Translations under genes and position numbers: made by a program | Notes under the pieces: generated by a model | What the model was told of the DNA's origin: nothing | Databases searched by the model: none | Seen by the model: only the letters and a program-made list of their open reading frames with translations | In this document: positions 9,383-17,773 of the stretch, piece after piece | Layout of the letters: every line of letters begins with the position of its first letter | Numbering within the stretch: the first letter of the stretch is position 1 | Source: Shewanella vesiculosa | GTDB lineage: Bacteria > Pseudomonadota > Gammaproteobacteria > Enterobacterales > Shewanellaceae | DNA length: 64,000 nucleotides | Assembly (NCBI RefSeq): GCF_021560015.1 | Contig: NZ_CP073588.1 | Location: 1,178,001 to 1,242,000 of the forward strand | Reading direction: 5' to 3'

Positions 9383-10237
9383 ATGACTTCTGAGCAAGAG
9401 TACAACACGCTAACCGTCAATATTAGCCATAAAGTGGCCCATATCGTCCTAAACAGACCTGACTCGTTGAATTCAATGAACGTCGATTTTTGGCATGAGT
9501 TCCCAAGGGTTATTGATGATATTAATAATAAATCAGCAGCTCGGGCGATTGTTATTTCATCAACAGGTAAACACTTTAGTGCTGGTATGGATTTGGCCGT
9601 ATTCAGTGCCAATGGCCCAAACGACAATATCGAGTTAGGCCGAAAACACGACCAACTACGTCGATTAGTGCTAAAGCTACAAGACTGTTTTAGTGTGTTA
9701 GAAACGGCTCGGATGCCAGTATTAGTGGCGATTCAAGGCGGCTGTATTGGCGGCGCGGTTGATATGGTTACCGCCGCCGATTGCCGCTACTGCACACAAG
9801 ATGCGTTTTTCAGTATTGAAGAAACTAAACTCGGCATGACTGCTGATGTTGGTACGTTACAGCGTTTGCCTAAGTTGATTTCAATCGGTCTAGTGAAAGA
9901 GCTTGCTTATACGGGTCGCAGAATGCCAGCAGAAGAAGCTAAACAAGCCGGTTTGGTCAATCAAGTGTATGACGACCAACAAACTATGATCACCGCAGTA
10001 TTAGCCATAGCAGCCGAGATCGCCGCCCGCTCGCCTTTAGCGGTAACAGGTTGTAAAGAGATGATTAATTATGCCCGCGATCATAGTGTTCAAGACAGCT
10101 TACAATATATGTCGGTCTGGCAAAGCGGCATGTTCCAACCACAAAACGATATGATGGAAATATTCACAGCTAAAGCGCAAAATCGTGAGCCAGAGTTTGC
10201 CGAGCTAACGCCCATTGATCCGATAAAAATATTCTAA
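9383..10237 (+). CDS. Crotonase, delta(3,5)-delta(2,4)-dienoyl-CoA isomerase-like
   Basis: At 284 residues it matches the ECH1-like branch. The HFSAGMDLAVF oxyanion segment is followed by GGCIGGAVDMVTAADCRYC and the diagnostic EETKLGMTADVGTLQRLPKLI, where the Glu and Asp correspond to the acidic pair used by dienoyl-CoA isomerases. Such enzymes shift double bonds during breakdown of unsaturated fatty acids with odd-position double bonds. AAGGAA lies eight bases before the ATG. It is tightly coupled to the preceding crotonase and is probably followed in the same transcript by a hydrolase. Confidence 0.88.
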   Translation: MTSEQEYNTLTVNISHKVAHIVLNRPDSLNSMNVDFWHEFPRVIDDINNKSAARAIVISSTGKHFSAGMDLAVFSANGPNDNIELGRKHDQLRRLVLKLQDCFSVLETARMPVLVAIQGGCIGGAVDMVTAADCRYCTQDAFFSIEETKLGMTADVGTLQRLPKLISIGLVKELAYTGRRMPAEEAKQAGLVNQVYDDQQTMITAVLAIAAEIAARSPLAVTGCKEMINYARDHSVQDSLQYMSVWQSGMFQPQNDMMEIFTAKAQNREPEFAELTPIDPIKIF

Positions 10238-10338
10238 ATATTGGGAACACTGTGCTATTTGCGCTTAAATAAAATATAGAATGAATTTATTTGAATCAAA
10301 ATACACCGCAAATAGCCCAAAAATCCATCAGAGATATT

Positions 10339-11124
10339 ATGACAAAACCACTGATAAACCTAGTTCATGCTAATGGCTTTCCAGCGGGAAGCTATAAAAC
10401 ATTATTAGCAGAATTTACTCGCGATTATCGCACCGTAGCCCATGATCAGTTTGGGCACAACATCCTCTATCCGATACACAGCAACTGGCAACATCTAGTC
10501 ACAGAACTAGTTGAATTTATTAGAAAGCAGGATGAAAAAGTCATTTGTGTCGGCCATTCTTTTGGCGGAGTCATTTCTTTTATCGCAGCTTGCCAGCATC
10601 CGGAATTGTTTCGCGGTTTAGTGATGTTAGATCCACCGGTGGTGACTGGCGCATTGTCACATTTACTGAGTTTTATCAAACGTACACCGTATATTGATAG
10701 GCTATCTCCTGCTGGTAAAGCCAAAACTCGCCAAAATCACTGGCCAGAAAAAACAAACTTGGTTGATTATTTTTCACATAAGTCATTATTCAAAAACTTC
10801 GACTCTCGTTGCTTGCAAGACTATGTGCATTCTGGCGCAGTTTCACGTAACAAGCGTTTAGAATTAACCTTCTCACCGGCTGTCGAAGCGGATATCTTTA
10901 GGCACTTACCGACTAACTTAGTGACATATAAAAACAAACTCAAGGTGCCCGCAAAACTGATTTATGGTGAAAAGACTACCATCTTCCCGATTAAACATTT
11001 TGTTCGGTTTGCCAAACTTAACGACATCGAATTAATGACGCTACCTAACGGCGGCCACATGTTCCCGCTAGAGCAGCCAGAAAATACCGCTGCGATGATC
11101 AAAAATATTATTAAAGATTGGTAA
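10339..11124 (+). CDS. Alpha/beta hydrolase (serine type)
   Basis: The ATG at 10339 with AGAG six bases upstream gives 261 residues; an upstream in-frame TTG at 10291 is less likely. Hallmarks are the NGFPAGSY oxyanion segment, the nucleophile elbow GHSFGG with Ser, and a C-terminal NGGHMFPLEQP carrying the catalytic His. It resembles lipases, esterases and thioesterases of the same fold. It lies about 100 bases after the dienoyl-CoA isomerase-like gene, so release of CoA esters or lipid hydrolysis would fit the context, but the substrate cannot be read from the sequence. Confidence 0.8.
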   Translation: MTKPLINLVHANGFPAGSYKTLLAEFTRDYRTVAHDQFGHNILYPIHSNWQHLVTELVEFIRKQDEKVICVGHSFGGVISFIAACQHPELFRGLVMLDPPVVTGALSHLLSFIKRTPYIDRLSPAGKAKTRQNHWPEKTNLVDYFSHKSLFKNFDSRCLQDYVHSGAVSRNKRLELTFSPAVEADIFRHLPTNLVTYKNKLKVPAKLIYGEKTTIFPIKHFVRFAKLNDIELMTLPNGGHMFPLEQPENTAAMIKNIIKDW

Positions 11125-11321
11125 GCGTAGGCTATTGATAATGTTAGTCTACTGATAATTATAGAGTATTGATAACAGTCGATTATTGATAACATGGTTG
11201 ATAAAAATCAATGTCGATAATCTTGTGATTGAACCTCATGGTGATTGTCGTAAAAACATTGATAAAAGTACTAAGATTACCTTGTTGATTAACAATGCTA
11301 TTGCATAAAGGGACCCTCAAT

Positions 11322-12497
11322 ATGACTAAGCCAATTACCTTGTTAACTGCTTTCACTTTGGGGATGAGTCTCTCTTGCCCATCAATAGCATTACCTTTAG
11401 ATAGAATTCAATTACCCCAAGGCTTTAGCATCGATATCTATGCTGAAAATATTGAAAATGCTCGTCAAATGGCACTTGGGGATAACGGCACTGTATTTGT
11501 TGGCAGCCGTAAAGCGGGTAATGTCTACGCACTTATTGACACTAATCATGATTTTAAAGCGGACAAAAAAATCATAGTTGCGACCGATTTATTTATGCCC
11601 TCAGGGATAGCGTTTCATCAAGGCAGTTTATATGTCGCAGAAGTAGATAAAATCTGGCGTTACCCTGATATTGAAAAGTCATTACCCACCATCCCTAAAG
11701 CAGAATTAGTGTTTGATAAACTGCCGAATAAATCACACCATGGTTGGAAATTTATCGCCTTTGGCCCAGACGGTAAATTGTACGTTCCTGTAGGTGCGCC
11801 ATGCAATGTGTGCGAAAGTGAATTGCCTTTTGCCAGTATTCTAAAATTGGACCCAGACTCTCAACTAACAGATAACCAACTAACAGGTAGTCAACAAACA
11901 CAGACTCAGAAAGCAGGCTCTACACCACAAGACTCTATGCAAACCACCATAGTCGCTCAAGGCGTACGTAACAGTGTTGGCTTTGATTTTCACCCTGTCA
12001 CTGGCGAATTATGGTTTACCGATAATGGCCGTGACATGATGGGCGATGACCTACCCGATGATGAGCTAAACCGCGTCAGCCAAACCGGCCAACACTTTGG
12101 TTTTCCTTATGTTCACAATAACAATATCGCGGATCCCGAATTTACCAATCCAGAGATTGCCAAACTGAATACACCGCCAGCATTAACCCTTGGCGCTCAT
12201 GTCGCAGCCTTAGGAATGGAGTTTTATCAGGGCCAGCAATTTCCTGCTGAATATAAAAATACCATCTTAATCGCGCAACACGGGTCGTGGAATCGCAGCA
12301 ATAAAGTCGGCTATCGCATCATGAAAGTGGTGCGAAATGGTAATACGGTGAGCGACTATTCGCCTTTTGCTACAGGCTGGCTCAATGGTGAACAAAGCTG
12401 GGGACGCCCAGTAGATGTGATGACTCTGGCAGATGGCTCGATCTTGGTATCAGATGACTTTGCCAATGCCGTGTATCGAATTAGTTATTCCAAGTAG
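11322..12497 (+). CDS. Exported PQQ-dependent sugar dehydrogenase-like beta-propeller
   Basis: The ATG at 11322 has AAGGGA upstream and gives a signal peptide ending near SCPSIA (391 residues), so the protein is periplasmic. The fold is the six-bladed propeller of soluble glucose/L-sorbosone dehydrogenases: segments such as IAFGPDGKLYVPVGAPCN, VGFDFHPVTGELWFTDNGRD and GSWNRSNKVGYRI are typical. Catalysis in the family uses PQQ and calcium, but many members lack proven PQQ binding. A low-complexity Thr/Gln-rich insertion lies around residues 185-210. It is last in the plus-strand run. Confidence 0.8.
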   Translation: MTKPITLLTAFTLGMSLSCPSIALPLDRIQLPQGFSIDIYAENIENARQMALGDNGTVFVGSRKAGNVYALIDTNHDFKADKKIIVATDLFMPSGIAFHQGSLYVAEVDKIWRYPDIEKSLPTIPKAELVFDKLPNKSHHGWKFIAFGPDGKLYVPVGAPCNVCESELPFASILKLDPDSQLTDNQLTGSQQTQTQKAGSTPQDSMQTTIVAQGVRNSVGFDFHPVTGELWFTDNGRDMMGDDLPDDELNRVSQTGQHFGFPYVHNNNIADPEFTNPEIAKLNTPPALTLGAHVAALGMEFYQGQQFPAEYKNTILIAQHGSWNRSNKVGYRIMKVVRNGNTVSDYSPFATGWLNGEQSWGRPVDVMTLADGSILVSDDFANAVYRISYSK

Positions 12498-12629
12498 TAA
12501 AAGCTATGCGTTATGCTTCAACTGTACGACTGGAATACAGTTTGATCACTATCAAACTCCCTCTTGGATATTTATAAGCGAAGGCATCTACTCATTTATG
12601 GACAGATGATTGCTTACAGCCTTCTCGTC

Positions 12630-12656
12630 GTCCCGGTAATGCTTTTTAGCAGGGAC
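12630..12656. repeat. Possible dispersed palindromic repeat
   Basis: GTCCC and GGGAC arms flank an inner GCT-TTTT-AGC hairpin, in the style of the GTCATCCCGG-type palindromes scattered in many gammaproteobacterial genomes. It sits in the gap between two converging genes. Only one copy is in the window. Confidence 0.3.
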
Positions 12657-12752
12657 CAGGTGTTTGTCTTATACTTTGTATTTTATAATTATGGCCGCAG
12701 GCCATATATCCGACTCATAGTAGGCAGAAACGCATGTCATACATCTATTTCA

Positions 12753-13568
12753 TTAAATAGCTGCAGATTTAATGCCACCAACTATCTGCTCCACCACTAA
12801 ATTTGCCCATGCATTATAAATCGGTGCTCCTGGGTGAAACCCATCTGTTGCCATGACTTTGCGCATAAATTCAAGCATGGTGATATCGGGTTGTGGGTTG
12901 TCTAACGGCAGTTTAATTAATCTAAAGGCTGTAGTGGGATCGATATGTTGATTTATAGGCAGAGCGCCTTGCTGATCAAGTTTAATTAATAATTGCTGTA
13001 ATTTACGATTAAATTGATTGGCGCGCTGGCCTAAGCTCCACCGAAGTGGATTAGGCAAAACAGGAAATAACCCCAGTGGTGGTAACGCCGTCACTAGTAT
13101 CAGTTTGGGTTTGTACCGCTGAGTAATGAGCTCTAACAACTGTTTTTGTTGCTGCAGCCACTTATCGCAACTGATTGATGAAGTAATGTCGTTGACACCC
13201 AGTGATGTAACAATAACATCATAGTGCTTTTGGCTGAGGATTGGATGGGCTGTATCAATGCGTTCATTTAAGGCTTGTAACGTGGTGGCTGTCGTCGACC
13301 CTGTCTTAGCAAACAATGCATAACTAAATTCGAGTTGAGGGCTTAATAGCTCAATAATCTGTCCCAATAAAGCGTGTTGTTGATTGGTCACTCCAACGCC
13401 TGCAGCAGCTGAGTCACCTAAAATAAGCAAGCTTAACGCAGGATTCGATCCAGTTTGTCCAACTCGTTCACCCTCGGGTTCAGGCAACCTTGGCGTAGTA
13501 CGGCGAACCTTAAGTCCCTGAAACACTAATACTGGGGCCAGCATGATAGAAATGCCTTGATGTAACAT
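12753..13568 (-). CDS. SGNH/GDSL-type hydrolase
   Basis: The 271-residue protein has the GDSL-esterase blocks in order: block I ILGDSAAAG with Ser at about residue 53, block III SLGVND, and block V DGFHP (residues 242-246) with Asp and His of the triad. The family hydrolyses esters, lysophospholipids or acetyl groups. There is a moderately hydrophobic N-terminus (ISIMLAPVLVFQG) but no clear cleavage site. A strong AGGGAGG lies five bases before the ATG. It is transcribed alone, convergent with the PQQ-dehydrogenase-like gene. Confidence 0.85.
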   Translation of the reverse strand: MLHQGISIMLAPVLVFQGLKVRRTTPRLPEPEGERVGQTGSNPALSLLILGDSAAAGVGVTNQQHALLGQIIELLSPQLEFSYALFAKTGSTTATTLQALNERIDTAHPILSQKHYDVIVTSLGVNDITSSISCDKWLQQQKQLLELITQRYKPKLILVTALPPLGLFPVLPNPLRWSLGQRANQFNRKLQQLLIKLDQQGALPINQHIDPTTAFRLIKLPLDNPQPDITMLEFMRKVMATDGFHPGAPIYNAWANLVVEQIVGGIKSAAI

Positions 13569-13914
13569 TACGCCTCCCTTTTACTCAACCAACGACAGAT
13601 ACCGCAGTAAACTAAACCATTCATTTTGCTAATGGAATACCGTAACTAGTTTGATTAAATTTTCGATAGCTGACCAACACCTAAATATTTAATGACAAAA
13701 TGGTAAAAATCATCACATGGTTTATAGATTAACACTAAATAAAGGGTCTAGACGGAACATTACAAAGGCAAACAAACTCAGCTAAGGCCATGATTTACTC
13801 TATATCATTAATAGAACCTGCCTGTATGGCATATGACATCAATAGATAATTTCATTTTAAGGTTAGATCACGTAAACTACGCGCTGTTTTTTAAGTCTCT
13901 TTTTTAGGTAAATC
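13569..13914. other. Divergent promoter region
   Basis: These 346 bases separate the divergent GDSL hydrolase and COG2509 flavoprotein genes. The stretch is A+T-rich, with several TATAAT-like words but no operator or open frame that I can defend. AGGTAA at its right end is the ribosome binding site of the flavoprotein. Confidence 0.5.
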
Positions 13915-15534
13915 ATGATCCGTTTAAACCAAGTAAAATTGCCTCTCGACCATAATGAAGATGCACTCCAGGAAGTGGTGTTGCAAAGGCTCTCTATTTC
14001 AGCGGATCAGCTGGTTGACATCCATATATTTAAGCGTGGCTACGATGCACGCAAAAAGAACTTAATTTTCTTAATTTATACCTTGGATGTGACCTTAACC
14101 AATGTAGACGAAGCACAGTTATTAGCATCAGTTGCTGATGATCATAACATTCGTGTATCGCCTGATACCGATTATAAATATGTCGCTTGTGCACCTGAAG
14201 GGTTAACCGAACGTCCAATCGTGATTGGCATGGGACCTTGTGGTTTATTTGTTGGGCTGATGTTAGCGCAAATGGGCTTTAATCCTATTATTTTAGAACG
14301 CGGTAAATCAGTGCATGAACGCGCTAAAGATACCTTCCGCTTTTGGCGTACCAGCGAGCTCAATACCGAATCAAATGTGCAATTTGGTGAAGGTGGTGCT
14401 GGCACGTTTTCGGATGGTAAGTTATACAGCCAAGTGAAAGACCCAGGTTTTAAAGGCTTAAAAGTAAAACAAGAATTTGTTGCCGCCGGTGCACCTGCTG
14501 AAATCATTTATGTGAGTAAACCCCACATTGGTACCTTTAAATTGGTCACCATGGTAGAAAAAATGCGCCGTGAGATCATTCGCTTAGGCGGTGAAATTCG
14601 CTTTGAAACCCGCGTCGATAAAATCAATATTAGCGATCGCCAAGTTACTGGTGTCACCCTTAACAATGGCGAAGTACTGCATTCTAAGCATGTGATTGCG
14701 GCAGTAGGCCACAGCGCCCGTGATACCTTCCAAATGTTACATGACCAAGGCGTGTTTATGCAGGCGCAGTCATTTTCAATTGGGTTTCGTATTGAACACA
14801 AGCAAGAGATGATCGATAAAGATCGCTTTGGCATCAATGCCGGCAACCCTATTTTGGGCGCGGCTGATTATAAATTAGTCCATCATTGTAAAAGTGGCCG
14901 CAGTGTTTACAGTTTCTGTATGTGTCCAGGAGGTGTTGTGGTGGCGGCAACGTCTGAAGAACACGCAGTGGTAACCAATGGTATGAGTCAATACTCGCGC
15001 AGTGAGCGTAATGCCAACAGTGCCATTGTAGTAGGCATAGATCCTAGTGATTTTGATAACGATCCACTACAAGGTATTGCACTACAACGTAAACTAGAGC
15101 GTCATGCATATGTTATGGGCGGCAGTAATTATGATGCTCCGGCACAAATGGTTGGCGACTTTTTGGCAGCAGGATCAGGATTACCGTTCGAAAATGTCGA
15201 GCCGTCTTACAAACCTAATGTCAAAATGACTGATTTAAGTGATGCATTACCGCAATTTGCCATCGATGCCATCCGTGAAGCCATTCCTGCCTTTGGTAAA
15301 AAGATCCGTGGTTTTGACAGTAAAGATGCCATGTTAACGGGCGTTGAAACTCGCACCTCTTCACCAGTGCAAATTAAACGCGGCGCAGATTTCCAAAGTA
15401 TCAATACCAAAGGCTTATACCCAGCGGGTGAAGGTGCGGGTTACGCTGGTGGGATTTTATCGGCGGGTATCGATGGCATTAGTATTGCCGAAGCCGTTGC
15501 TTTAGACATGATAAAAGCAATGAAGAACAGTTAA
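13915..15534 (+). CDS. COG2509-type FAD-dependent dehydrogenase
   Basis: This 539-residue flavoprotein has an N-terminal domain of about 100 residues peculiar to the family. It then has a Rossmann dinucleotide motif (VIGMGPCGLFVGLMLAQMG, about residues 102-120), the FGEGGAGTFSDGKLYS segment, and a C-terminal FAD closing motif (GLYPAGEGAGYAGGILSAGIDG). The family is widespread and uncharacterised; distant resemblance to geranylgeranyl reductase and thiazole-type flavoproteins suggests oxidoreduction of a small substrate. AGGTAA precedes the ATG. It is monocistronic, with the bidirectional terminator right after it. Confidence 0.88.
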   Translation: MIRLNQVKLPLDHNEDALQEVVLQRLSISADQLVDIHIFKRGYDARKKNLIFLIYTLDVTLTNVDEAQLLASVADDHNIRVSPDTDYKYVACAPEGLTERPIVIGMGPCGLFVGLMLAQMGFNPIILERGKSVHERAKDTFRFWRTSELNTESNVQFGEGGAGTFSDGKLYSQVKDPGFKGLKVKQEFVAAGAPAEIIYVSKPHIGTFKLVTMVEKMRREIIRLGGEIRFETRVDKINISDRQVTGVTLNNGEVLHSKHVIAAVGHSARDTFQMLHDQGVFMQAQSFSIGFRIEHKQEMIDKDRFGINAGNPILGAADYKLVHHCKSGRSVYSFCMCPGGVVVAATSEEHAVVTNGMSQYSRSERNANSAIVVGIDPSDFDNDPLQGIALQRKLERHAYVMGGSNYDAPAQMVGDFLAAGSGLPFENVEPSYKPNVKMTDLSDALPQFAIDAIREAIPAFGKKIRGFDSKDAMLTGVETRTSSPVQIKRGADFQSINTKGLYPAGEGAGYAGGILSAGIDGISIAEAVALDMIKAMKNS

Positions 15535-15603
15535 GCGAGTCTGTGCTTTAACTGTATATAGAGCCTATCGACTCATAGCATCATGTGATTCATATCCGTT
15601 AAT

Positions 15604-15634
15604 AAAAACAGCAGCCTAATTGGCTGCTGTTTTT
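15604..15634. terminator. Bidirectional rho-independent terminator
   Basis: A perfect 13-base-pair stem (15604-15616 with 15622-15634, loop TAATT) begins with AAAAA and ends with TTTTT. It can serve both the COG2509 gene on the plus strand and the VWA gene on the minus strand. Confidence 0.92.
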
Positions 15635-15638
15635 AATG

Positions 15639-16811
15639 TTAGCTAATGTCTTTAATTGCCCGCCCAATACCATCCACAGTGAGTGGGTACATTTTATTGC
15701 CAACAAGCTGCTGGATAATGGCAATAGAATGATGGATCTGCCAGTGATTTTCAGGTTGCGGGTTTAACCATGCGACCTTATTGAAATGGCCTAGCAATCG
15801 ATTCATGTATTCAATACCTGGTTTTTCATTCCAGTGTTCAACACTGCCACCTTTAGCAATAATCTCATAAGGTCCCATGGTGGCATCGCCGACGAAAATC
15901 ACTTTATAGTCAGATGAAAATGTTCTGATAATTTCTTCAAGATCGATGGTTTTATCAAAGCGGCGGTTGTTGTCTTGCCACAGTTGATCGTAAACACAGT
16001 TATGAAAATAGAAAAACTTTAAATGTTTAAATTCGCTGTGGGCCGCGGAGAACAGCTCTTCGCAAGTATGGATATAATCATCCATCGAGCCGCCAATATC
16101 GAAAAACATCAGCACTTTAACGGCATTATGGCGTTCTGGCTCCATATGCACATCTAACATGCCACCATTTTTAGCGGTTGAGCTAATCGTAGTATTGATG
16201 TCGAGCTTTTCACTGGCGCCGGTACGAGCAAACTTTCTTAGCTTTTTAAGGGCCAACTTGATATTACGGGTGCCTAATTCGCGCTCTTGGTCGAAATTTT
16301 TAAACTCGCGCTTGTCCCATACTTTCACGGCACTGTTATTACGATTTTTATCTTGGCCGACTCTGATCCCTTCGGGATGATAACCATAAGCCCCAAAGGG
16401 TGATGTACCACCTGTTCCGACCCATTTATTACCGCCAGCATGACGCTTTTTTTGTTCTTCCAAACGCTCTTTTAACGCCTTCATTAACGCTTCAAGGCCA
16501 CCAAGTGATTTGAGTTGATCCTTTTCTTCTTGGCTAAGGTGTTTTTCGAATTCTTTTCTGAGCCAGTCTTCCGGCAAGATCTTATCGAAAATATCAATAC
16601 TCTCTATGCCGTTAAAGTACTCAGCAAAAGCCTTGTCATATCTGTCGTAGTGTATTTCATCTTTAACCATGACGATTTTGGCAAGGTTATAAAAATCGTC
16701 TACGTTGGCAAAAATCAGCCCTTTTTTGAGCAAGGCAATAAGATCTAATAGCTCGCGTAAGCTACAAGGCACCTTGTGTTTTTTTAGGGTAAGAAAAAAA
16801 TCAATAAACAC
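15639..16811 (-). CDS. VWA (CoxE-like) domain protein
   Basis: The 390-residue protein fits the COG3825/CoxE-like group: an N-terminal helical half, then a von Willebrand A domain from about residue 225. The MIDAS-like motif reads FFDIGGSMDDY, where DxSxS has become DxGxS, and a second acidic loop is seen in VFVGDATMGPYE. Such proteins act with MoxR-type AAA ATPases as chaperones that insert metal or remodel target enzymes. It starts seven bases after the stop of the MoxR gene. No CO-dehydrogenase genes are nearby, so the client is unknown; the adjacent molybdopterin enzyme is one possibility. Confidence 0.88.
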   Translation of the reverse strand: MFIDFFLTLKKHKVPCSLRELLDLIALLKKGLIFANVDDFYNLAKIVMVKDEIHYDRYDKAFAEYFNGIESIDIFDKILPEDWLRKEFEKHLSQEEKDQLKSLGGLEALMKALKERLEEQKKRHAGGNKWVGTGGTSPFGAYGYHPEGIRVGQDKNRNNSAVKVWDKREFKNFDQERELGTRNIKLALKKLRKFARTGASEKLDINTTISSTAKNGGMLDVHMEPERHNAVKVLMFFDIGGSMDDYIHTCEELFSAAHSEFKHLKFFYFHNCVYDQLWQDNNRRFDKTIDLEEIIRTFSSDYKVIFVGDATMGPYEIIAKGGSVEHWNEKPGIEYMNRLLGHFNKVAWLNPQPENHWQIHHSIAIIQQLVGNKMYPLTVDGIGRAIKDIS

Positions 16812-16818
16812 TGTTAAA

Positions 16819-17652
16819 TCACCTGTTTCTACGACTCATAAAGGCCAATTTTTCAATCAGTGAAACGTCTTGCTCATTTTTTAACAGCGCGCCAAACAAG
16901 GGAATAATATCTGATTTATTATCGAGCAAGATGTCTTGTGAGATGTCGTCGGAAATCAGTAGCTTGAGCCAATCAATTAATTCTGATGTTGAGGGTTTTT
17001 TCTTAATGCCATTGACCTCACGTAAATCAAAAAACACCTCTAGTGCTTGTGTTAATAAAGCTTGTTTAACATCAGGATGATGCACATCGATAATTTTTTC
17101 CATTTCAGCTTTAGTAGGAAACTTAATGTAATGGAAAAAACAGCGCCTTAAAAAAGCATCAGGTAACTCTTTTTCGTTATTTGAGGTGATGATAATGATG
17201 GGCCTTTGTTTGGCCTTAATCACTTGTTGAGTTTCATAGACATAAAACTCCATTTTATCGAGTTCTTGCAGTAAATCATTTGGAAACTCAATATCGGCTT
17301 TATCAATTTCATCAATCAACAATATCGGTCTTTGCTCTTCCTCAAACGCCTGCCACAACTTACCTTTTACGATATAGTTGCCAATATCATGCACGCGAAC
17401 ATCACCTAACTGACTGTCGCGTAAGCGCGATACAGCATCGTATTCGTAAAGCCCTTGTTGCGCTTTAGTGGTCGATTTAATGTGCCATTGGTACAGTTTG
17501 CAATTGAGTGATTTAGCTAACTCTTCGGCTAACTGGGTTTTACCGGTTCCAGGCTCGCCTTTGATTAATAATGGTTTCTCTAATGAAATGGCCGCATTTA
17601 CCGCCATGGTGAGGTCGCTGGATGCAATATAATTCTGTGTACTTTTAAACAT
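16819..17652 (-). CDS. MoxR-family AAA ATPase
   Basis: At 277 residues it has Walker A GEPGTGKTQ (residues 32-40, Lys38), Walker B PILLIDEIDKAD and sensor 1 IIITSNNEKELPDAFLRRC. The DNNELPDAFLRR-like pattern is typical of the MoxR group. It probably uses ATP to remodel a client protein together with the VWA protein encoded immediately downstream, seven bases away. AAAGGTAGAG precedes the ATG. The pair forms a two-gene operon ending at the 15604-15634 hairpin. Confidence 0.9.
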   Translation of the reverse strand: MFKSTQNYIASSDLTMAVNAAISLEKPLLIKGEPGTGKTQLAEELAKSLNCKLYQWHIKSTTKAQQGLYEYDAVSRLRDSQLGDVRVHDIGNYIVKGKLWQAFEEEQRPILLIDEIDKADIEFPNDLLQELDKMEFYVYETQQVIKAKQRPIIIITSNNEKELPDAFLRRCFFHYIKFPTKAEMEKIIDVHHPDVKQALLTQALEVFFDLREVNGIKKKPSTSELIDWLKLLISDDISQDILLDNKSDIIPLFGALLKNEQDVSLIEKLAFMSRRNR

Positions 17653-17773
17653 GCTCTACCTTTTCATTGATTTCGTTTGGCGCTAATAGCATTTACCAGC
17701 AGCAAAATATTAATTGATATCAGTTTTATCGATTGTAACAAAAGCCCGCTGGCTTAGTTAGGCCACTTTGTAC

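Noticed and set aside
12690..12706. TATGGCC/GGCCATA hairpin as terminator between converging genes
   Set aside because: Only seven base pairs, and no T run on either side.
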